From Alteripontixanthobacter sp. (GTDB taxonomy: Bacteria > Pseudomonadota > Alphaproteobacteria > Sphingomonadales > Sphingomonadaceae): a stretch of DNA of 64,000 nucleotides. Below, one piece after another: positions 25,546-33,660 of the stretch (positions are counted from its first letter, which is position 1; each line of letters starts with the position of its first letter). The notes beneath the pieces are model-generated. The model was not told the origin of the DNA and did not search any database. It worked only from the letters and a program-made list of their open reading frames with translations. The translations under genes were made by a program, and so were the position numbers. Location of the stretch: contig JBDVPM010000008.1 of assembly GCA_039968605.1 (NCBI GenBank), positions 1,974,968 to 2,038,967 on the forward strand, in the 5' to 3' direction.

Positions 25546-26421
25546 CTAGCGAAACACCACAGTCCTTATACCATTCAGGAAAACCCTTCGTTCGGTGGTC
25601 CATCGGACGGCGCGAGCCAGCACTCGCGCCTCGATGTCCCGGCCCATTCTCACAAGATCCCGTTCGGTCGCCCGATGATCCACTCGCTCGACGTCCTGTT
25701 CGATGATCGGACCTTCATCCAGGTCGCTAGTGACGAAGTGCGCAGTCGCGCCAATCAGCTTCACCCCCCGCTCATGGGCTCGGTGGTAGGGCCGTGCACC
25801 CTTGAAGCTCGGTAAGAAGCTGTGGTGAATATTGATGCATCGCCCTGATAGCCGTTTGACCAAGTCGGGAGAGAGCACCTGCATGTAGCGGGCGAGGATG
25901 AGGTAATCTGCGGCGGTTTGCTGAAACACGGCAAGCAGCTTTGCTTCCTGTTCCTCCCTTTTTCCCTCGTGGATCGGCAGGTAATAATAGTGTAACCCAT
26001 GCCACTCGGTAAGGTCACGCAAGTCGGGATGATTAGAGACAACTCCGACGATTTGGACAGGCAGATTGCCTGTCTTCCAGCGATGCAGTAGGTCGTTAAG
26101 GCAGTGGCTGCTCTTGGAAACGGCAACTAGAAGCTTGGGCCTGTGAGTTGACGGCTTTAGGCTCCAATCCATCTCATACTGCCGCGCAATCGGTGCAAGC
26201 CCTGCGCGCAGCTCGTCCAGAGTTTTCGGAAATGAACTTCCTTGCGCAATGAATTCGATGCGCAGGAAGAATTGGCCTGCGTCAAGATCGGCATATTGCT
26301 GGCTGTCGACAATGAACCCATCAACTTTTGCAAGGTGACTGCTGATGGCCGCAACTATCCCAACCTTATCCTGACAAAACAAGGTAAGGATGAAAGAGTG
26401 GGCGAATTTGGCTGCGCTCAT
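25546..26421 (-). CDS. purU: Formyltetrahydrofolate deformylase
   Basis: A 291-residue PurU. An N-terminal ACT domain (SFILTLFCQDKVGIVAAIS) is followed by a formyltransferase-fold domain with SHCLNDLLHRW, VVSNHPDLR, NIHHSFLPSFKGA (catalytic His region), GATAHFV and LDEGPIIEQ (catalytic Asp). It hydrolyses 10-formyl-THF to formate and THF, balancing one-carbon pools. It lies alone on the minus strand at the left edge of the accessory island. A link to the formaldehyde operon 26 kb away is only metabolic. Confidence 0.95.
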   Translation of the reverse strand: MSAAKFAHSFILTLFCQDKVGIVAAISSHLAKVDGFIVDSQQYADLDAGQFFLRIEFIAQGSSFPKTLDELRAGLAPIARQYEMDWSLKPSTHRPKLLVAVSKSSHCLNDLLHRWKTGNLPVQIVGVVSNHPDLRDLTEWHGLHYYYLPIHEGKREEQEAKLLAVFQQTAADYLILARYMQVLSPDLVKRLSGRCINIHHSFLPSFKGARPYHRAHERGVKLIGATAHFVTSDLDEGPIIEQDVERVDHRATERDLVRMGRDIEARVLARAVRWTTERRVFLNGIRTVVFR

Positions 26422-26842
26422 CCGACCACCTCTGGCACCAATTCAAATATAAGCACAGTGGAACTTGTCCGCAACTGGGCCGTTTGCCGAACGACTGGTT
26501 CTAGCTAATCAGAGCCAGAAAGCGGCCCCTTAGTTGCCGAACCCAAAACCCGCGGCGAAGAGCGTCATCGTTGCATTTCAGTTGCGTTTGAGAACGTAGT
26601 CACGTGATCGGTGCCTATGGCGGGCAGAAATTCGAACCTCCTTCCCAAATTAGGTCATAAACCTCCACTATTCCAAAGTGTATGGACATGTTTGCCAGAC
26701 AGGTTGCTGGCTTTGCCGGGTGGCGTTGTGAAAAGTCGATGTTGGTCCGAAAACACCAAGTCTAACGTTTGCATGCCCCACCCTGGCGTCCTAGAGTGCG
26801 GATCCAGCCACCTCGCCAATCATTGAACAGAAAAGCTATGCA
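26422..26842. other. Intergenic gap at the left side of the defence island
   Basis: About 420 bases with no recognisable gene. It presumably contains the promoter of the ariA-ariB-like operon and of purU. A stretch at 26618-26641 read on the minus strand resembles the last bases of a tRNA (GGTTCGAAT, then CTGCCCGCCA), but the stem pairing is poor. Confidence 0.4.
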
Positions 26843-28279
26843 ATGATAAAATTCAAAGAGATAGAAATCGTAGGACTATTCGGCGAAACTGACGTAAAGT
26901 TCAATATTGAAGGCAATCGTATAATAATTGTCGGTTACAATGGGATTGGCAAGAGCACTGTATTGAATTGCTTTTACTACCTAATAAGTCAGCAATGGTC
27001 CAAATTACAGGAAAATGACTTCGGGAGCATTAGCATTCGCGTGCGCAACAATAACCGAAAGCTGACTGTGCAACACTCGGATATCGAAGAGTACCTTCGA
27101 GTTCGTCGTAGAATGTACAGGAATAAGAGGTACACTAGAAGGTTTAGCTCGAGTTTTGTTATGGAGGCCGAGCGGCTCTTATCACAAAGAGCGCGGCAAA
27201 TAACGCCTGAACTTAGAGGGCAGAAGTCCGGATACCAAATCCGCGAGAACGCTCGCCTTTTGCAGAACAGGCTTGGCCTTTCATTGTCGGCCGCCGAGGA
27301 GATTGCTCGCGAACACTGGATGATGTCTCAACCAGAATTGGAATTCGATTCCCCTTCCTACAATCGCTTGTCCAACGTCAGTGATTTTCTGGACGCAAAC
27401 CTTAAGGGAAGGATCCTTTATCTCCCAACCTACAGGCGAATTGAGAAGGACATCAAAACTGTTTTTCCGGAGATTGAGGAAGAGCTTCAAAGAACCCTGA
27501 CGCGACGCCGAGGTGGGACGACGACCAGTGAGAACTATCTCGAGCTGGTTCAATTCGGCATGGAGGACGTTAAGCAAAATCTAGACATGCGGCTCGAGAG
27601 CGTGAAGGCGTATGCACTTTCCCAGATAAATAGCCTGACGACCAAATATTTGAGAGACGTCATACGCGACGAAGCAAAAGACTACGACGAGATTAAGAAC
27701 TCAGAAATCAGCAAAACAGCACTTGATTCCGTTTTTTCGAAAGTCGACAGTGCGCTTTTGAGTGATCAAGATAAGAAAAAAATTGAAGGCGTCGTCAAAA
27801 AGATCAATAGTAATTCGGACTTGCTTGAGAATGAAAAGTACGTAGCACACTATGTGCATTACTTAGTAGAAATTGGGGACAAGATTTCTCGAAGGGAGGC
27901 TCCTATTTGGCAGTTTGTCGAGATTTGTAACTCCTACCTTTTTGGGAAGTCGTTCTCCTTCGATAATGTTGCTTACAATGTTGACATCTATCATCATTCA
28001 AAAAGGCCGGTGAAGCTTGAACAACTTTCGTCGGGCGAAAAGCAAATTGTCAGTCTGTTTTCACATTTGCTTCTCGACCAAGACGTAGCCAACTATGTTG
28101 TTATCGACGAACCTGAGCTTTCACTCTCAGTCGATTGGCAGCAGAGGTTCCTTGAAGACATTTCAAAGCTCCCGACGTGCGCGTTTATCGGAGCTGTTAC
28201 ACACTCTCCGTTCATTTTTGAAAATTCCCTCGACGCCAACACCGTTGATCTCCTTGGGCACGCTAGCCCGACGCAATGA
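26843..28279 (+). CDS. ariA: ABC-type ATPase, PARIS AriA-like
   Basis: A 478-residue single-copy ABC/SMC-type ATPase. Walker A is GYNGIGKST (residues 31-39). An extended helical insert occupies about 90-370. The signature LSSGEKQ is near 395-401, Walker B is VVIDEPE with Asp422 and Glu423, and an H-loop-like GAVTHSPF follows. It overlaps the following DUF4435 gene by four bases (ATGA). In PARIS, AriA (ATPase, similar size) binds and holds AriB until a phage trigger is sensed. Codon use here is visibly richer in A and T than flanking genes, a sign of transfer. The PARIS name is inferred from this pairing; other ATPase-DUF4435 pairs exist. Confidence 0.75.
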   Translation: MIKFKEIEIVGLFGETDVKFNIEGNRIIIVGYNGIGKSTVLNCFYYLISQQWSKLQENDFGSISIRVRNNNRKLTVQHSDIEEYLRVRRRMYRNKRYTRRFSSSFVMEAERLLSQRARQITPELRGQKSGYQIRENARLLQNRLGLSLSAAEEIAREHWMMSQPELEFDSPSYNRLSNVSDFLDANLKGRILYLPTYRRIEKDIKTVFPEIEEELQRTLTRRRGGTTTSENYLELVQFGMEDVKQNLDMRLESVKAYALSQINSLTTKYLRDVIRDEAKDYDEIKNSEISKTALDSVFSKVDSALLSDQDKKKIEGVVKKINSNSDLLENEKYVAHYVHYLVEIGDKISRREAPIWQFVEICNSYLFGKSFSFDNVAYNVDIYHHSKRPVKLEQLSSGEKQIVSLFSHLLLDQDVANYVVIDEPELSLSVDWQQRFLEDISKLPTCAFIGAVTHSPFIFENSLDANTVDLLGHASPTQ

Positions 28280-29193
28280 CATACCTAGAATCGCTGAGAG
28301 CGCGCCGAAAAACGCCTGCCGCAGCTTGGCACAAGCTCCGCACGTCAATGTCGGCGGAGCGGTTTGACTTCTTTGCAGTTTTTGAGGGCGAGGATGACGA
28401 AGAGTTTTTCTCTCACTTTTTATACCAGCGATTCCCAGACAAGAAATTCCGGCCGATTGTCTGTGATGGAAAAGGGGGAGTTCTCGCTTTGCATCAAAGT
28501 GCAGTTGCGGAGTATGGAGAGGAAAGAAATATATTCTTCTTTGTCGATACCGACCATGATTGCCTCATAGGTCGCGATATCTACCCAGCTCAAACATTCT
28601 CCACTTGCGGCTATTCTATCGAAAATTACTTCTACGATTCGGACACTGTCTTTGCTGGGATCATGCGCCACTTTAGGTTGAATCCGGCGGACGATTTGTG
28701 CAAAGAAATTAGGACCGCTTTCGAACACGACAGATCGCTGTTTGAGCGCCGGTCCACCCCCATAATGTCTTATGCAGTCGCCCTTAGGATCAACGATCAA
28801 GACCCAAAACTTGATAATTTCGGGCTGCATGCACTTTTCGACCTGCATTCGAGTGGAATTCGGAAAAAACCGCAAGATTTCAATATCTTTTTGAGGGCAG
28901 TGCAGGCTACCACCTTACCGCGATGTGAGCTGTTCAGAGTTAGACGATTACTGAAAGGGCGCGATCCGAATGAGTTTTTTAGAGGGAAGTTCGTTGCATC
29001 ATTCGTCCTGAACTTCTGCAGAAAGCTGGCCAAGCGCTTTGAGAATAAGCCAAAGCTCAACGGGAAGCCTCTGAAAGCAAGTATGGAGTTTGGGGGTAAC
29101 AGTCTTGTTAACGCGTTCATAGATTACATAGATATGCCCGAACGTCTCTCAAGCTTTTTTGACACTATAGACGTAAAAATTCAGGCGACCTGA
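28276..29193 (+). CDS. ariB: DUF4435/Toprim-like nuclease, PARIS AriB-like
   Basis: A 305-residue DUF4435 protein. A Toprim-like core is visible: VFEGEDDEEFF with candidate catalytic Glu37, and FFFVDTDHD with Asp91 and Asp93. The DUF4435 hallmark SIENYF has Glu116. In the characterised PARIS system the DUF4435 partner AriB is released from AriA on phage sensing and cleaves host tRNA-Lys, shutting down growth. All acidic motif residues are present, so it should be active. It shares low GC with the upstream ATPase gene and is the last gene of that two-gene operon. Confidence 0.75.
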   Translation: MTYLESLRARRKTPAAAWHKLRTSMSAERFDFFAVFEGEDDEEFFSHFLYQRFPDKKFRPIVCDGKGGVLALHQSAVAEYGEERNIFFFVDTDHDCLIGRDIYPAQTFSTCGYSIENYFYDSDTVFAGIMRHFRLNPADDLCKEIRTAFEHDRSLFERRSTPIMSYAVALRINDQDPKLDNFGLHALFDLHSSGIRKKPQDFNIFLRAVQATTLPRCELFRVRRLLKGRDPNEFFRGKFVASFVLNFCRKLAKRFENKPKLNGKPLKASMEFGGNSLVNAFIDYIDMPERLSSFFDTIDVKIQAT

Positions 29194-29642
29194 GAAGTGG
29201 AATTTTTTCCCCTATCTCAGCATTATGGATATCGTGTTTCTTTAATTTCGTGTCTAGAACTGGCAGTAACCTGCCGAGGAAGAAACGTACGGCTCAAGTC
29301 GGCTTCTAGTTTGGCGGCTTGGGATTAGTATGCGCATTGGGGTCCGGCGGCACATGACTCTATTCTGCAGGGCCGGAATGTTGGTCGGTCGACTTATCTC
29401 TCCTCGGCCGGAATGGCCTTTGAGAATGTCCGCTTTCGGTAGCTAAGATATCGGATGGTTACGCCTTGAATTGGGGCGCAAAGCAGTCATCAGCGTACTC
29501 GCCTGATGCTGAGTGAGTTTTCCACTATAGCAACTACGTGACATTCGCATGTTCCATTGGACTTCGTGCGCTCAGCAAGCATTGGTGCTCATGCGAGTCG
29601 ACCGGTTCGGCCGCGATGCCCGGCGGCTCGACGTTCCTCGGG
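29194..29642. other. Gap between defence operon and mobile module
   Basis: About 450 bases with no plausible gene. A small GGCAG/CTGCC hairpin lies 70-90 bases after ariB but has no T run. The ten-base word GGCCGGAATG occurs twice (29371 and 29406). The composition rises from AT-rich to GC-rich across the gap, as expected at a junction between elements of different origin. Confidence 0.4.
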
Positions 29643-29687
29643 CCTTGGTTGGTGAGCGCAGCATTTTGCTGGCTCATCACCAAGGAG
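29643..29687 (+). promoter_or_regulatory. Leader hairpin covering a ribosome binding site
   Basis: CCTTGGT at 29643-29649 pairs with ACCAAGG at 29679-29685. An alternative inner pairing is GGTGA with TCACC. The right arm contains most of the AAGGAG that serves the DUF3489 ATG at 29695. A folded leader would hide the ribosome binding site; regulation is inferred. Confidence 0.45.
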
Positions 29688-29694
29688 CACCACC

Positions 29695-30051
29695 ATGACC
29701 ACCGCAACTAAGAAACCTACCAATTCCCGTAGTCGCCGAATGGGCACGCACCCCTGCCGATAGCGGCGGCGACAACGAGCAGACAGGCACAAAGAAGCCT
29801 GCTGCGAGAATTTCAAAAGCAGGCGCCAAAACCAGCGAGGCCCCAAGAAGTCGACCAAGATCGACCTGGTCCTCAGCATGTTGCGCCGGGCCGAAGGCGC
29901 AACGCTTGACCAGATGATCGGGGCCACAGGCTGGCTACCACATACCACGCGCGCAGCACTGACAGGCCTGAAGGAGAAAGGTCACGTGGTTGCGAGCGAG
30001 AAACTGGACGGCGCACGCACCTACCGCGTCGCGGCATCCAGCGACGCGTAA
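29695..30051 (+). pseudogene. DUF3489 protein, broken by two frameshifts
   Basis: The ATG with its AAGGAG opens a frame that stops after about 22 codons (ending THPCR). The expected protein continues in a second frame (WARTPADSGGDNEQTG, then KKPAARISKAGAKTS). It then moves to a third frame, which carries the DUF3489 helix-turn-helix-like domain (KIDLVLSMLRRAEGATLDQM, GATGWLPHTTRAAL) to the stop at 30049-30051. Two indels are needed to join these. DUF3489 genes normally sit with DUF2924 and serine recombinase genes, as here. Translation of the next gene could still couple to the intact last frame through the TAATG overlap. Confidence 0.7.
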
Positions 30052-30503
30052 TGGGACTGGAGGGTAAGATCAGGCGGCTTATTGAGGTGAGCCCGTCGCA
30101 GAAAAAGGCTGAGCGGCGCAAGGTGTTCGGCTCACCGGCGCCGCCGGCGTTTGGTATCGCAATGATGACTCGCGCCATCGCTGCCCGATATCAGGAGCAG
30201 GCGCTGGGCGGGCTCACCAAAGCGGAAATGCGTTTGCTAGAGGTTCAGTCGCGCAAAGAACAGCGCCATCCGCGCGGTGTCAGGCCTGCGAGCGTCGAGC
30301 CCGGCACTTGGCTCTCCCGCACAAGACATGGCGAGCCCCACGAGGTGGTCGTGCTCGAAGGAGCCTTTGAATATCGCGGCAACCGGTACCGTTCCCTCAC
30401 CGCCATCGCCAAACATATCACCGGCGCGGCTTGGTCGGGTCGGCGCTTCTTTGGTCTGCACAGCCCTCGCCTCAGAGCCTGGGGAGTGACGCGTCATGGC
30501 TAG
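30051..30503 (+). CDS. DUF2924 protein of the serine-recombinase module
   Basis: A 150-residue basic protein with the DUF2924 pattern. A front segment with RRKVFGSPAPPAF is followed by RYQEQALGGLTKAEMRLL, then PGTWLSRTRHGEPHEVVVLE, FEYRGNRYRSLTAIAKHITG and WSGRRFFGL. The family occurs next to DUF3489 and large serine recombinases on mobile elements; its activity is unknown but the basic SH3-like C-terminus suggests DNA binding. Its end overlaps the recombinase start by eight bases, so the two are co-translated. Confidence 0.88.
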   Translation: MGLEGKIRRLIEVSPSQKKAERRKVFGSPAPPAFGIAMMTRAIAARYQEQALGGLTKAEMRLLEVQSRKEQRHPRGVRPASVEPGTWLSRTRHGEPHEVVVLEGAFEYRGNRYRSLTAIAKHITGAAWSGRRFFGLHSPRLRAWGVTRHG

Positions 30504-32049
30504 CGATGCGATGACGATGCGCTGCGCGGTTTACACACGGAGATCCACCGAGAAGGGTCTCGACAAAGCGTTCAACAGTCTCGATGCCCAGCGCGAAGCT
30601 TGCGAGGCCTATATTCTGTCGCAGCAGCATGGGGGCTGGAAGGCGCTACCCGATCTTTATGATGATGGCGGGTTCTCAGGGGGCAGTATGGAGCGCCCAG
30701 CCCTGTGCCAGCTGCTTGATGATGTGAAGGCTGGCAAGATCGATGTAGTGATCGTCTACAAGATCGACCCGCTCACACGGGCGCTCGCTGACTTCGCCAA
30801 GATCATTGATGTGCTAGATCTAGCTGAAGCCTCATTCGTAAGCGTCACACAGGCGTTCTCGACCACCACTTCGATGGGTCGGCTGACACTGAACGTCCTG
30901 CTCTCCTTTGCCCAATTCGAGCGCGAGGTCGGAGCCGAACGCATCCGCGACAAGATCGCCGCGAGTAAGGCCAAGGGCATGTGGATGGGCGGCGGGGTTC
31001 CGCTTGGTTACGATCCGCAGGATCGCAAGCTTCTGATTGTTCCGAATGAAGCAGCGACCGTTCGAGGCGGTGTCCCATTTAAGCGCGGCGCGCTGGCTTA
31101 CATGCTGTCGAACCGCATCTACATCGGCGAGGTAGTACATAAGGACAACATCTATCCCGGCGAGCATGATGCGATCGTCAGTCGCAAGGTCTTCGAGACG
31201 GTCCAAGCCAAGCTGGCGGACCGAACTGCCAGCGCTGGTGGCACAGGGCGGAAGCGCGATTCGCCGCTCGCTGGTATGATCCGCGATGACCATGGCCGTC
31301 CCATTTCGCCCTGCCACACGCGCAATCACGGGCGGCGTTATTCATACTACGCTTCCAGCATGAACGACGATGCTTCCAGCCCTGCCCTCCGACTTCCTGC
31401 TGGTGAACTCGAATTGTCGGCGAGGAACACTGTCGCCGAATGGCTGCGCAACGGCAATCGTATGCGCGAGTTGGCAGCAGAACGGTGTGCCGAAGATGTT
31501 GAGCGCCTGTTCAAATACTGCTCCGGCTTGGCGACCCGCATTATATCCGCATCGATTGCAGAGGCTCGAACTGTGCTGGAGCAACTCGCACTGCAGGTGT
31601 TGGTCACATCCAAAGTCGCCGGCGCGGCTTTTGAACTCGCCGAACTGGCTTCGATCGCAGGGCTGGTGGAACTGCCCGAAGAACGCGTCAGCATCGCCAT
31701 TCCAACCAGTCCGTCATATTACGGCCATGCGCGTCGGCTGCGATTGGAACCAGCTGGATCCGGTTCGATCTCTCGCGATGAGCATCTCGTCGAACTGATC
31801 GCCCGCGCGTTTGCGGCGCGAGAGCAACTGCTTGGCCTCGACCGGCATCAACTGGAGGTGCTGCCAATTACGAAGCTGCGTCACCTTCAGCGAACTGCGC
31901 GGGTCAGCTATCTTGATTCGGCCATCATCCGGGGCATCCTCTGTGGCACGCAGCCCTCTCGGCTCAGCGCCCGTTCTGTCTGGCGAATGAGCGACTTACC
32001 GCTCGATTGGGCTGGCCAGCGCCAGGCGCTTGGGATCCAAGCCGCATAA
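30496..32049 (+). CDS. Large serine recombinase, probably inactive
   Basis: A 517-residue resolvase/invertase-type recombinase. The catalytic region starts AVYTRRSTEKG (Arg15, nucleophile Ser17) and keeps FSGGSMERP and the long helix ending ERIRDKIAASKAKG. Two defects are seen. KIDPLTR has Pro92 where the family has the catalytic Arg (DRLxR). The recombinase domain also passes directly from NEAATVR to GGVPFKRG, lacking some 40-50 residues that normally lie there (around nucleotide 31066). With the frameshifted DUF3489 gene this indicates a decaying mobile module. The reading frame itself is intact. Confidence 0.85.
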   Translation: MASDAMTMRCAVYTRRSTEKGLDKAFNSLDAQREACEAYILSQQHGGWKALPDLYDDGGFSGGSMERPALCQLLDDVKAGKIDVVIVYKIDPLTRALADFAKIIDVLDLAEASFVSVTQAFSTTTSMGRLTLNVLLSFAQFEREVGAERIRDKIAASKAKGMWMGGGVPLGYDPQDRKLLIVPNEAATVRGGVPFKRGALAYMLSNRIYIGEVVHKDNIYPGEHDAIVSRKVFETVQAKLADRTASAGGTGRKRDSPLAGMIRDDHGRPISPCHTRNHGRRYSYYASSMNDDASSPALRLPAGELELSARNTVAEWLRNGNRMRELAAERCAEDVERLFKYCSGLATRIISASIAEARTVLEQLALQVLVTSKVAGAAFELAELASIAGLVELPEERVSIAIPTSPSYYGHARRLRLEPAGSGSISRDEHLVELIARAFAAREQLLGLDRHQLEVLPITKLRHLQRTARVSYLDSAIIRGILCGTQPSRLSARSVWRMSDLPLDWAGQRQALGIQAA

Positions 32050-32238
32050 TCAAAATACCGATAGTAGGTCGCTTTTTTGGCCGCAGAGAATCTGCGCCAA
32101 ATGCGCGCGCGATTGCGAGGCCAGCAAGTCTCTGTTTTGGAAGCTGTGACGATACCGCTCTGCAATGCCGCAGAAAAACGGGGAAAATTTCCACACAAGC
32201 CTGCCAGCGTCTCGAAAACCGAAACGCGGCGAACTGGG

Positions 32239-32314
32239 TGGTGAGCCCTGCTGGGTTCGAACCAGCGACCTACTGATTAAAAGTCAGTTGCTCTACCGAC
32301 TGAGCTAAGGGCCC
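32239..32314 (-). tRNA. trnK: tRNA-Lys (UUU anticodon)
   Basis: A 76-base cloverleaf on the minus strand with acceptor GGGCCCT/AGGGCTC, D-arm TAGCTCAGTCGGTAGAGC, and anticodon stem-loop ACTGA-CTTTTAA-TCAGT, so the anticodon is UUU. The T-arm is CTGGTTCGAACCCAG. The discriminator is A and CCA is encoded. It marks the right side of the accessory island. Confidence 0.98.
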
Positions 32315-32449
32315 CCAAGGCGCGCGCGGTCGATGGAATGTGCGCTTGCGGAGGCGCTCACCTAAGGATGGGGCGCGTGCGGGTCAAGCGGGCTTTCAGC
32401 TGGGCGACGCGAGCGCGGAAGAGCTCACGCCGCCTTGCGATCCGCCTCC

Positions 32450-33085
32450 TTATTCGGTAGCCAGCGCATCCATCGCTCGTTTCCGCTCCAATGCCAGCTT
32501 GTCCGTCGCGAAAATCTGCCCGAGATGTTCATACATCGTCGCGCGCGCCTGCCGGGCGCGCGCTGCTGCCTCCGGGCCGAGACGTGCTTCCTCGCCATTC
32601 AACAAATTGTTGATGATATCCAGGATCAGATCGAGGATTTTGCCGAAGGTTCCACCAATCGGAAACGCCGCAAGCACCAGCTTGAGGATTTTCTTGATCG
32701 GTTCGATGATGTCGGACAGGCCGCCCAGCAAGCCTCCCAGAAATCCGCTCGAGCGCGCTTGGGGGCGTTCGGGGCTGACCAAGCCGGCGACCGATTGCGT
32801 CAGCAACGGTAGCGCGGTGGCCTCGGCATAGTCATCCAGTTGATCGGCAAGATCGGAGGATTCCTCGGCATCGTAAAAACCCACGAAGCGATTGTTGAGT
32901 TGAACCGATTGCTCGATCAGCGCATTACCCATGATCTCGATCACCGGTATCTCTTCCGGTCGCCCCTCGGCTTTGGCAGCAGCGATGGTTGCTTCGCGGT
33001 AGCCTTCGAAAAACCTGGCGAAATCGTGCAAGGATTTCGCAAATGGTCCGTTTCGTTTCGATTCAATAAGTTCCGTCATAGTCAT
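32450..33085 (-). CDS. Unrecognised 211-aa protein with hydrophobic core segment
   Basis: I do not recognise this protein. The N-terminal 100 residues are a charged, helix-forming region (ELIESKRNGPFAKSLHDF, LADQLDDYAEATALPLL). Residues about 112-165 form a Gly-rich, strongly amphipathic or membrane-seeking stretch (GFLGGLLGGLSDIIEPIKK, LVLAAFPIGGTFGKILDLIL). The C-terminus is helical and rich in Ala, Arg and Glu. There is no signal peptide. The start has an AGGA a few bases upstream; a second ATG two codons in is equally likely. It stands alone between tRNA-Lys and folK. The layout resembles proteins that insert into membranes from the inside, but that is speculation. Confidence 0.75.
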   Translation of the reverse strand: MTMTELIESKRNGPFAKSLHDFARFFEGYREATIAAAKAEGRPEEIPVIEIMGNALIEQSVQLNNRFVGFYDAEESSDLADQLDDYAEATALPLLTQSVAGLVSPERPQARSSGFLGGLLGGLSDIIEPIKKILKLVLAAFPIGGTFGKILDLILDIINNLLNGEEARLGPEAAARARQARATMYEHLGQIFATDKLALERKRAMDALATE

Positions 33086-33153
33086 TTTCCTAAATTGGCT
33101 CGCCCGAAGTAGAACCTGTTAACATATTTCAATGACTTGATTTGTGACGGCAG

Positions 33154-33660
33154 TCACAGATATCGATGTGTATTTATTAAGTTTCGTTTTGCGATCTGGT
33201 TCACCGTCAAGCCGCTGACGGGATCGCGCCAGTCGCCTGCGATTATACTTGCCGGGACCAGCACGAATGCGCGGCCCCGAAATTCGAGGTGGGGGATAAT
33301 GAGGTCCGGTGCCTCGAACGCGCCGCCGCTCCACAGTACGATATCGAGGTCGAGCACGCGTGCACCCCAGCGCCGGCCGCTCCGCTTGCGACCGAAATCG
33401 CGCTCGATCCGCTGGCACACGGAGAGCATTTCAAGCGGCGTCAGGGCGCTTTCGATCGATGCGCAGGCATTAGCGTAGGTTCGCCGCGACGGGCCGAGCG
33501 GGGCGGAGGCGACGATCGGCGAGAGCGCCGCGAGCGCACCCGCCCCGCGCCCCAGATCGTGGGCTGCCGCCTGCACTACCTTACGCGGCGGGCCATAGCG
33601 TGGGTGGCGGATATTGGAGCCCAGCGCGATCAGGTAGCGATGTGTCAGAGATCCTCGCAC
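33154..33660 (-). CDS. folK: 2-amino-4-hydroxy-6-hydroxymethyldihydropteridine pyrophosphokinase
   Basis: A 168-residue HPPK. The opening YLIALGSN, the SPIVASAPLG segment, YANACASIES, and the signature RRWGARVLDLDIVLW followed by IPH are all present. It transfers pyrophosphate from ATP to the pterin in folate synthesis. The start is a GTG inside the end of the amidase gene, overlapping by 16 bases, so translation is probably coupled. No other folate gene is adjacent. Confidence 0.92.
   Translation of the reverse strand: MRGSLTHRYLIALGSNIRHPRYGPPRKVVQAAAHDLGRGAGALAALSPIVASAPLGPSRRTYANACASIESALTPLEMLSVCQRIERDFGRKRSGRRWGARVLDLDIVLWSGGAFEAPDLIIPHLEFRGRAFVLVPASIIAGDWRDPVSGLTVNQIAKRNLINTHRYL

Noticed and set aside
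26618-26641. A tRNA 3'-end-like stretch (GGTTCGAAT then CTGCCCGCCA on the minus strand) near the left side of the island, possibly an attachment-site copy.
   Set aside because: The T-stem does not pair properly and the sequence does not match the 3' end of the tRNA-Lys gene at the other side, so it is not evidence for an att repeat.
29371-29415. Repeated word GGCCGGAATG as the start of a CRISPR or other array.
   Set aside because: Only two copies of ten bases, with no further units or regular spacing.
32050-32238. A possible further gene or attachment region between the recombinase and tRNA-Lys.
   Set aside because: No frame with a credible start or motif and no repeat of the tRNA end could be found.
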